DNA from: a bacterium
Lineage (GTDB): Bacteria > Caldisericota > Caldisericia > B22-G15
Direction: 5' to 3'
Length of the DNA stretch: 6,845 nt
Assembly: GCA_012517755.1 (NCBI GenBank)
Contig: JAAYUH010000113.1
Span: 1-6,845 of the forward strand
Positions 1 to 5,086 of this stretch are shown here, piece by piece. A program made the position numbers and the translations under genes. Below the pieces are notes generated by a model, which was not told the origin of the DNA, ran no database searches, and saw only the letters and a list, made by a program, of their open reading frames with translations. Position 1 is the first letter of the stretch. Each line of letters starts with the position of its first letter.

Positions 1-557
1 CCAATGTTTAATTCATATATGAAATTATCCTTTATAAAATCGATATCTTTTTCAACAATTTCATTTTGAAGTCTGTCATTTGATATCTCTGTAAAAGGAA
101 TTCCTCCAATATCTTCCTCTGTAAAAATGTGAGTTTTATAACCAAGAGTTCTTAAGAAAAATGTACAGGATAATGATGCTGGTCCTCCTCCAATAATTGC
201 AACATCCTCATATTTATATGGAGTTAGAGATAGGTTTTGGTTTTTAACAAAATTTAGTGTTAAAAAATTATGTAACTCTCTAATTTTTACAGGGGAATCA
301 ATTTTCGACCTTACACACTCTTTTTGACATAATATCTCTTCAGGACAGATAAAACCAGCAACATTTATCATTGGGTGGGATTCTCTCACTTTTTCATATG
401 CTCCATAAAAATTTTTATTTCTTATCATATGAATAAAGTTTGAGATAGGTAGATTGATTGGACAATTTTTTTCACAGGGAGCATCAAAACAGAAAAGGCA
501 CCTTTCTGCTTCATGCATCATTTTTTCTAAAATATTGTTTCCTTTTAAATCACTCAT
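1..557 (-). CDS. Dihydropyrimidine dehydrogenase/PreT-like Fe-S flavoprotein, N-terminal part (cut by window edge)
   Basis: The 185 visible residues match the N-terminal Fe-S domain and start of the FAD/NAD(P) domain of the DPYD/PreT/GltD family. These are cytosolic flavoproteins that pass electrons from NAD(P)H through FAD and two [4Fe-4S] clusters to a partner enzyme. Cys20, Cys23, Cys28 and Cys32 (RCLFCFDAPCEKNCP) and Cys71, Cys77 and Cys81 match seven of the cluster ligands of mammalian DPD. The eighth, an unusual Gln in DPD, aligns with His96. The nucleotide-binding loop IIGGGPASLSC (121-131) and the following FLRTLGY read more like DPYD than GltD. The PQFRLP loop of DPYD is degenerate here (SNDRL). 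The ATG at 557 has a GGGGTGA ribosome site (561-567) 3 bp upstream. The gene lies 42 bp after the radical SAM gene on the same strand, so co-transcription is likely. The catalytic partner (PreA-like or other) would lie outside the window. The family is clear; the exact substrate is not. Confidence 0.85.
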   Translation of the reverse strand, partial: MSDLKGNNILEKMMHEAERCLFCFDAPCEKNCPINLPISNFIHMIRNKNFYGAYEKVRESHPMINVAGFICPEEILCQKECVRSKIDSPVKIRELHNFLTLNFVKNQNLSLTPYKYEDVAIIGGGPASLSCTFFLRTLGYKTHIFTEEDIGGIPFTEISNDRLQNEIVEKDIDFIKDNFIYELNI

Positions 558-599
558 AAATCACCCCAGAATTTAAGTTTTAAATAAATTATACAAAAA

Positions 600-1910
600 T
601 TATATGTTACTTAAAAACAGTCCTATTTCAACTCTCTTTTTTTGAAGAGAACAAAACTCAAGAGGAGGTTTTAAAGGGTCATTATTAATTAGATATGAAT
701 GCGCAATACATCCTCCTCCACAAAGATATTTTGCCCAGCAACTTGAACATTTTGGTTTATTAGACAGATCGTTCAATTTAATAAAATAATCTTTCAATTC
801 CTCGTCTATTCCATTATAAATATTACCAATTCTAAACTCATCGAATTCTGACAAAAAATGACAGGGATATAAATTTCCAATAGAATCAACAGCAAGATAT
901 TCTACACCAGCTCCACAACCAAAACTCATTTTTCCAAGACAGGGACCTTCATCAAGAGAGATTAAAAAGTGATAAAAATTTAAATTATTACCTTTTTTCT
1001 TCTCATTTAAAATATATTCACCTATTTTTTCATAATCCTTTTTGATTTTTTTCATAGAATCTTTTTTAATCTTTATAGGATTTTTCTCATCAACAATAAC
1101 AGGTTCAAGTGAGATATTTTTAAACCCCTCTTCAAATAGAAACTTTGCTGATAGAAAGATAGATTTTGTCTCTTCAGTAAAGGTACCTCTAATGTAGTAT
1201 CCATCATCTCTTTTTTTTATCAAATTTACAACTTTTGGATATATTAAATAAAAACTCCCTTCACCATTTTTAAGTTTTCTGAATCTATCATTCACATTTT
1301 TTGGTCCATCAAGAGATATTATTAAACTTATCTTATTTTTATTTAAAAATTCAATTTTGTCATCTGTTAGAAGAACTCCATTTGTTGTTAGCGAGAATCT
1401 TAAATTTTTATTATTTTTCTTACCTTCACTTAAACCATAAACAATTGTTTCTTTAACAACATCCCAATTTAAAAGTGGTTCCCCACCAAAGAAATCTATT
1501 TCAATATTTCTATTTTTAGAGTTTTTTATTAGAAAATCAACAGAATCTTTTGCAAGTTTTGCACTCATCAATCTATCTTCTTTACCAAAACTTCCTCCAT
1601 CAACAAAACAATAATCACATTTCATATTACATTTCTGAGAAACAAGAAGACAGAGTGATTTTAAATTATTTGGGCTATTGAATTTTGGATTAAAATTTTT
1701 ATAAATTTCATACTCTTCTAAAAAAAATTTGTTTTTTGGAAAAATTTTTAAATTTAAATTTTGATAAGAATTTTTATCAATTTCAATAAAAGTTCCTGAA
1801 ACCGGGAAAAAAACAAAAAATCTTTTTAAAAATGAGAACTTATGAAAGAAAGGTGGTTTAGAATATATATGTTTTATCCTTTCTATCTTTTTCACACCCT
1901 TGATTTCCAA
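600..1910 (-). CDS. scfB: SCIFF peptide maturase, radical SAM/SPASM thioether-forming enzyme
   Basis: This cytosolic radical SAM enzyme (436 aa from the first possible start) is expected to cross-link the SCIFF peptide encoded just upstream, joining a Cys sulfur to a Thr carbon. Residues about 22-52 (HKF...FIEIDKNSYQNL) look like the N-terminal peptide-recognition domain. The SAM cluster motif is C94-x3-C98-x2-C101, followed by FFGGEP (140-145) and TTNG (175-178). The C-terminal SPASM domain, binding two auxiliary [4Fe-4S] clusters, has Cys324, Cys332, Cys350 (in LYPCHF), Cys388, Cys391, Cys397, Cys401 and Cys420. Order and spacing fit the SCIFF maturase family (about 450 aa). The start is uncertain: there is no ATG, an in-frame TGA sits two codons before TTG 1910, GTG 1895 is the other choice, and neither has a good ribosome site. 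From TTG it overlaps the peptide gene by 53 bp, suggesting translational coupling. The stop is TAA at 600-602. Confidence 0.9.
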   Translation of the reverse strand: MEIKGVKKIERIKHIYSKPPFFHKFSFLKRFFVFFPVSGTFIEIDKNSYQNLNLKIFPKNKFFLEEYEIYKNFNPKFNSPNNLKSLCLLVSQKCNMKCDYCFVDGGSFGKEDRLMSAKLAKDSVDFLIKNSKNRNIEIDFFGGEPLLNWDVVKETIVYGLSEGKKNNKNLRFSLTTNGVLLTDDKIEFLNKNKISLIISLDGPKNVNDRFRKLKNGEGSFYLIYPKVVNLIKKRDDGYYIRGTFTEETKSIFLSAKFLFEEGFKNISLEPVIVDEKNPIKIKKDSMKKIKKDYEKIGEYILNEKKKGNNLNFYHFLISLDEGPCLGKMSFGCGAGVEYLAVDSIGNLYPCHFLSEFDEFRIGNIYNGIDEELKDYFIKLNDLSNKPKCSSCWAKYLCGGGCIAHSYLINNDPLKPPLEFCSLQKKRVEIGLFLSNI

Positions 1911-2016
1911 CTGTCATTGATGTTTTACAAGCAGATTTGCAAGGTGTAGGACACTCTCTGCAATTTAAATTTATCTTATTGATGAATGGCTTGTTTTTAA
2001 TAATCTTTATCTTCAA
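1858..2016 (-). CDS. scfA: SCIFF-type precursor peptide (variant with five cysteines)
   Basis: A 52-residue peptide starting at TTG, with a consensus AGGAGG ending 6 bp upstream. The core, residues 18-43, contains NCRECPTPCKSACKTS, then MTVGNQGCEK, and closely matches the conserved end of SCIFF (six Cys in forty-five) peptides. Cysteines are 19, 22, 26, 30 and 41. The family's fifth Cys, in CKTSCT, is Met34 here, so only five remain. Cys30 and Thr35 align with the Cys and Thr joined by a thioether in characterised SCIFF peptides and are kept. Residues 1-17 are Lys/Ile-rich and would act as the leader. The family normally ends soon after the last Cys, but this peptide runs on for DRKDKTYIF, read through the overlap with the maturase gene. 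It is the expected substrate of that enzyme. SCIFF products are classed as ranthipeptides; export and final function are not visible here. It is easily missed because it is short and starts with TTG. Confidence 0.88.
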   Translation of the reverse strand: MKIKIIKNKPFINKINLNCRECPTPCKSACKTSMTVGNQGCEKDRKDKTYIF

Positions 2017-2020
2017 AACT

Positions 2021-2028
2021 CACCTCCT
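2021..2028 (-). promoter_or_regulatory. Ribosome-binding site fixing the TTG start of the SCIFF peptide
   Basis: The minus strand reads AGGAGGTG here, complementary to the 16S anti-Shine-Dalgarno. AGGAGG ends 6 bp before TTG at 2016-2014. There is no ATG in the peptide's frame upstream of the Cys core, so this site is what supports the TTG start. Confidence 0.85.
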
Positions 2029-2036
2029 ATTAAACA

Positions 2037-2042
2037 ATTATA
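2037..2042 (-). promoter_or_regulatory. Possible -10 box for the SCIFF operon
   Basis: A consensus TATAAT on the minus strand would place a transcription start near 2030, just before the AGGAGG at 2028-2023, giving a leader of about 14 bases. No convincing -35 is seen. The surrounding ATTATAAT is its own reverse complement, and such strings are frequent in DNA this AT-rich, so this is a weak call. If real, the inverted repeat 2048-2082 lies directly over the spacer and -35 region. Confidence 0.35.
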
Positions 2043-2047
2043 ATACA

Positions 2048-2082
2048 AGTTTACAAAAGTCGAATGTCTATTTTTGTAAACT
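2048..2082 (-). repeat. 11-bp perfect inverted repeat between serS and the SCIFF gene (terminator, attenuator or operator)
   Basis: The arms AGTTTACAAAA (2048-2058) and TTTTGTAAACT (2072-2082) are perfect reverse complements around a 13-base loop. The repeat begins 5 bp after the serS stop codon. On the minus-strand transcript it could form a hairpin, but the stem is AU-rich and is followed by UGUAUUAUAAUU rather than a clean U-run, so it would be a weak intrinsic terminator. Its position just upstream of the candidate -10 for the SCIFF gene equally fits a protein-binding operator. The dyad is directly visible; its role is not. Confidence 0.5.
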
Positions 2083-2086
2083 AAAC

Positions 2087-3358
2087 TCAAGTTATTTTAT
2101 CAACACTAATATAGGGGATAAGAACTTCTGGAATTTTAACAGAACCATCTTCATTTTGATAATTTTCTAAGATTGCTGCTAAACATCTACCTATAGCAAC
2201 TCCTGAACCATTTAGAGTATGAATAAACTCAAGTTCTCCACTCTTTCTTCTAAATTTTGTATTCATCCTTCTTGCTTGAAAATCTGTACAGTTTGAACAG
2301 GATGATATTTCAACATATCTTCCATATGATGGCATCCAGACCTCAATATCATAAGTTTTGCTTGCTGAAAAACCCGCCATATCACCAGTTGATAGAAGGA
2401 CAACTCTATATGGTAAATTTAATTCTTTTAAAACATCTTCAGCTTCAATAACGAGTTTTTCAAGTTCATCAAAAGAATTTTCTGGTTTAACCAATTTAAC
2501 AAGTTCGACTTTATTAAATTGATGAACTCTAATTAAGCCTCTTGTATCTCTTCCAGCCGCTCCTGCTTCTTTTCTAAAACAAGCAGTATATGCAACATAA
2601 TATTTTGGAAGTTCGTCCTCATTTAAAATCTCATCTTTATGAATATTTGTAAGAGGAACTTCAGCAGTTGGAATTAACCATAAATCTTCTCCTTCTATCT
2701 TATACATATCATCAACGAATTTAGGTAGTTGTCCTGTGCCTACCATAATATCTCCTCTTACTAAAAAAGGTGGAAATATCTCTTTATATACATTTTTTTT
2801 AGTGTGTAAATCAAGCATAAAATTTATAAGTGCTCTTTCAAGAGATGCTCCAAGATCTTTATTTAAGAAAAATCTTGAACCAGATAATTTACTTGCTCTT
2901 TCAAAATCAAGAATTCCTAAATTCTCACCTATTTCCCAGTGAGGTTTTATTTCAAAATCAAATTTTCTTATCTCACCAAATTTTCTTATTTCAACATTAC
3001 TTTTTTCATCAGGACCTATTGGAACTGTTTCATGAGGTATATTAGGAATTCTTAAAACAATATCATTGAGAATATCTTCTGTCTCTTTTAATTTCTCTTT
3101 TAAATTTTCTATATTATCTGAGAGATTTTTTGATTCAAGGAGAAGTTCTCCGATATCTTCTTCTCTCTTTCTCATCTCACCAATGATTTTTGATTTACTG
3201 TTTAATTCGTGTTTTAAATCTTCAAATTCTTTTAATAAAGAAAGTCTTTCTTTGTCAATTCTTAAAAAATCATCGAGAATATCATCTGAATAGCCTCTAT
3301 TTTTTAAAGATTCTCTTACAACTTCAGGATTCTTTCTGATAAACCTTACATCAAGCAT
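2087..3358 (-). CDS. serS: Seryl-tRNA synthetase
   Basis: A cytosolic class II aminoacyl-tRNA synthetase that charges tRNA-Ser (and tRNA-Sec where present) with serine using ATP. From the chosen start it is 423 aa, the usual bacterial length. Residues about 25-100 are the charged antiparallel coiled-coil arm that grips the long variable arm of tRNA-Ser. The catalytic core follows: motif 1 around 173-198, the serine-binding PTAEVPL at 230-236, motif 2 (CFRKEAGAAGRDTRGL, about 260-275, then RVHQF), SSCSNCTDFQARR at 352-364, and motif 3 (GSGVAIGRCLAAILENYQ, about 384-401). No key residue looks missing. An upstream in-frame ATG at 3370 would add four residues, but a GGAGGAG lying between the two supports ATG 3358. 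No T-box leader fits in the roughly 65 bp between the preceding terminator and the start, so it probably has its own simple promoter, for which no clear boxes were found. Confidence 0.97.
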   Translation of the reverse strand: MLDVRFIRKNPEVVRESLKNRGYSDDILDDFLRIDKERLSLLKEFEDLKHELNSKSKIIGEMRKREEDIGELLLESKNLSDNIENLKEKLKETEDILNDIVLRIPNIPHETVPIGPDEKSNVEIRKFGEIRKFDFEIKPHWEIGENLGILDFERASKLSGSRFFLNKDLGASLERALINFMLDLHTKKNVYKEIFPPFLVRGDIMVGTGQLPKFVDDMYKIEGEDLWLIPTAEVPLTNIHKDEILNEDELPKYYVAYTACFRKEAGAAGRDTRGLIRVHQFNKVELVKLVKPENSFDELEKLVIEAEDVLKELNLPYRVVLLSTGDMAGFSASKTYDIEVWMPSYGRYVEISSCSNCTDFQARRMNTKFRRKSGELEFIHTLNGSGVAIGRCLAAILENYQNEDGSVKIPEVLIPYISVDKIT

Positions 3359-3361
3359 CAA

Positions 3362-3368
3362 CTCCTCC
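3362..3368 (-). promoter_or_regulatory. Ribosome-binding site deciding the serS start
   Basis: The minus strand reads GGAGGAG, with its GGAGG core 5 bp before ATG 3358. The site overlaps codons 2-4 of the longer reading from ATG 3370, and no such site precedes 3370. The protein therefore most likely begins MLDVRFIRKNPEVV, which is also the usual SerRS beginning. Confidence 0.85.
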
Positions 3369-3426
3369 ATTTATAATAATAATTAAATTTTTAATACATT
3401 TTTAAATTAAATCAAGTACATATCTT

Positions 3427-3472
3427 TAAAATAAAAAATAGTGTACAGGGAGATTGTCTCCTTGAACACTAT
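3427..3472 (-). terminator. Rho-independent terminator of the DnaB-like gene, overlapping its stop codon
   Basis: Reading the minus strand, ATAGTGT (3472-3466) pairs with ACACTAT (3444-3438). An inner stem of GGAGA with TCTCC closes on a 3-base loop, with two mismatches between the two stem blocks. It is followed at once by TTTTTTATTTT (3437-3427). The 5' arm contains the TAG stop at 3471-3469. It should separate the DnaB-like transcript from serS. Confidence 0.9.
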
Positions 3473-4986
3473 GAAGATTTTGGCTTCTCATCTTTATTAT
3501 TATTGTTTTTTAATTTTAATAACCCCTCTTTTTTTAACCTTTCAACAATTAAGCCCATCTTTGCATATGTATATTTTTCGCTTGTATCCTTGAATCCAAT
3601 TTCAATAAATTTATTTGATTCAATAAAAAATAGATATTGAATTATATTCGACATTCCCTCTGGTGCATCCCTATTTTTATCTATATATAAATCAATTACA
3701 TCAATTGATGGAAGATCTTCCTCGAGGATCTCACCATTTTTTACAAGATTTTTTAATTTTTCATATAACTCCTCTGTCTCTTTATGATTTTTAACAAGTA
3801 CCATAGCAACATCAGAATCATATTCGATATCACCACCACCAGTTGAGTGAAACATAGTTGGTCTATCTATTCCTTCATCATCAAGTTTACAACCTTCCTT
3901 ATCAAGAGATGAAATTGCAAAAATTGGAGATTTTAAAGATAAAGATAACATAGCTATTTTAGAAGATAACTCATCAACTTTTTCTTCAAGAGAGATTCTT
4001 GGTGATTCAAGAGGAATTTTCTGTATATAATCAAGAAAAATAACAACATTTTCGCATCTATGACTTTGCATTATGTTGTATGCATGCGCTTCAATTTTTT
4101 CAAGTGTGTCTGAACTTCCACCCTCAATTATATATAAAAATGATGAATATTCCTGAAATCTTTTGTATGCTTCTTCAAAACTTTTAAATTCTTCTTCATC
4201 AAGATCTCCTGACATTAGTTTAACTGGATTTATATTAGATTCTTGAGATAAAATTCTTAAATTTAAGATTCTTGATGTCTGTTCCCATGAATAATAAAGA
4301 ACGGGCACTCTTTCATTTTTAATTATATTTGTTGAAAGGTGAAGTAAAAAATTTGTTTTTCCTCTTCTTGGTGCACCTGCTAATGCATAATAAAAACCAG
4401 GCCTTAGACCAAGAAGTGTTTTATCAATAGATGTAAATGGTTCGAGAGAAAATCCATGAAAGCTTCTTTTTTCATAAATGTCTCTTATTATATCTTTAAC
4501 TACTACTTCTGAGGGAACAAGTTTTTTATGAAGTCTTTCAATAGCAATTTTTTGTAACTCTTCTGACATTTTGACAGAAAATTGAGATATATCTTCCACC
4601 TTTTGAGGCCCCCTTCTTTCAACAAAATCTGTTATTTCATCTGCGATATTGATTAATCTTCTCTCTCCATTTCTTATTCTTAAAATATCAATATATGAAA
4701 TTAAAAGAGCAAGATTTGGAGTTTCGATTTTTTCTAATTCATCCAAAAGATTTTTAATTTCATTATCCATCACACCTTTTTTTTCAAGGTGTCTATATAA
4801 TGTTTGAAAATCAAGAACTTCTGTTTCACCTCTTCCTTCATAGATATCAAATATTGCATTCAAAATTAAAGTTGTTTTTGGATCTTCAAAATATTCACTT
4901 TTAAAACCTTCTGATAAACTTTTTGTTATTGCAAACCTATCAACAATAAAACCCTTTAAAATTTTCTTTTCTATATCTATACTCAT
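3469..4986 (-). CDS. DnaB-like helicase/RecA-fold ATPase, divergent paralogue
   Basis: A 505-aa protein with the two-domain layout of replicative helicase DnaB. The helical N-terminal domain (about 1-105) opens with SIDIEKKILKGFIVD, like SLEAEQAVLGGLLLD of DnaB. After a linker comes the RecA-type motor (about 180-470): Walker A GAPRRGKT (204-211, Lys210), YYSWEQ with catalytic-type Glu235 (DnaB FSLEM), Walker B VVIFLDYIQ (Asp319), DIEYDSDVAMVL (386-397, DnaB EQDADVVLFL), and DKNRDAPEG with the arginine-finger-like Arg439. Two features differ from housekeeping DnaB: PSMGKT is PRRGKT, and the LSQL sensor motif reads ISSL (358-361), losing the conserved Gln. The tail is Lys/Asn-rich. It may be a specialised paralogue in replication, repair or a mobile element, or the genome's only, diverged DnaB; the window cannot tell. 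No ribosome site precedes ATG 4986, and a TATAAT sits 6 bp upstream, so the mRNA is probably leaderless. The start agrees with the DnaB N-terminus. Confidence 0.8.
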   Translation of the reverse strand: MSIDIEKKILKGFIVDRFAITKSLSEGFKSEYFEDPKTTLILNAIFDIYEGRGETEVLDFQTLYRHLEKKGVMDNEIKNLLDELEKIETPNLALLISYIDILRIRNGERRLINIADEITDFVERRGPQKVEDISQFSVKMSEELQKIAIERLHKKLVPSEVVVKDIIRDIYEKRSFHGFSLEPFTSIDKTLLGLRPGFYYALAGAPRRGKTNFLLHLSTNIIKNERVPVLYYSWEQTSRILNLRILSQESNINPVKLMSGDLDEEEFKSFEEAYKRFQEYSSFLYIIEGGSSDTLEKIEAHAYNIMQSHRCENVVIFLDYIQKIPLESPRISLEEKVDELSSKIAMLSLSLKSPIFAISSLDKEGCKLDDEGIDRPTMFHSTGGGDIEYDSDVAMVLVKNHKETEELYEKLKNLVKNGEILEEDLPSIDVIDLYIDKNRDAPEGMSNIIQYLFFIESNKFIEIGFKDTSEKYTYAKMGLIVERLKKEGLLKLKNNNNKDEKPKSS

Positions 4987-4992
4987 ATTTAA

Positions 4993-5005
4993 ATTATACT
5001 ATAAT
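4993..5005. promoter_or_regulatory. Symmetric bidirectional -10 element between the DnaB-like and surface-protein genes
   Basis: The 13-bp ATTATACTATAAT is a perfect dyad around a central C. It gives TATAAT on the minus strand (4998-4993) and on the plus strand (5000-5005). The minus copy is 6 bp from ATG 4986, so transcription would begin at or next to the start codon. The plus copy would start near 5012, leaving a leader of about 75 bases for the gene at 5087. No good -35 was found on either side. A second TATAAT at 5066-5071 is too close to the ribosome site to serve the plus gene without losing it. Confidence 0.55.
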
Positions 5006-5086
5006 GGAACAAAAATTGTTTTTTTAAACTCTAAATTTTTGAAACAAAAAGATGAAAAAGATGTTTATAATTAAAAGGAGGTTAAT

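Noticed and set aside
558..599. TATAAT-like string as an internal promoter for the flavoprotein gene
   Set aside because: No -35 at a suitable distance; such strings are common in this composition, and read-through from the maturase gene is simpler.
1886..1893. A-rich slippery string (GAAAAAG) in the peptide/maturase overlap as a -1 frameshift site
   Set aside because: Passing from the peptide frame to the maturase frame needs a +1 shift, so a -1 slip would not join the two.
1937..2170. Plus-strand open frame of 77 codons
   Set aside because: It is antisense to the SCIFF gene and the serS end, has no ribosome site, and its composition follows the opposite strand's genes.
2257..3293. Several plus-strand open frames of 64-75 codons
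   Set aside because: All lie opposite serS, whose protein motifs are unambiguous; they are antisense shadows.
3359..3426. T-box or other riboswitch upstream of serS
   Set aside because: Only about 65 bp remain between the terminator and the start, far too short for a T-box leader, and no conserved motif is seen.
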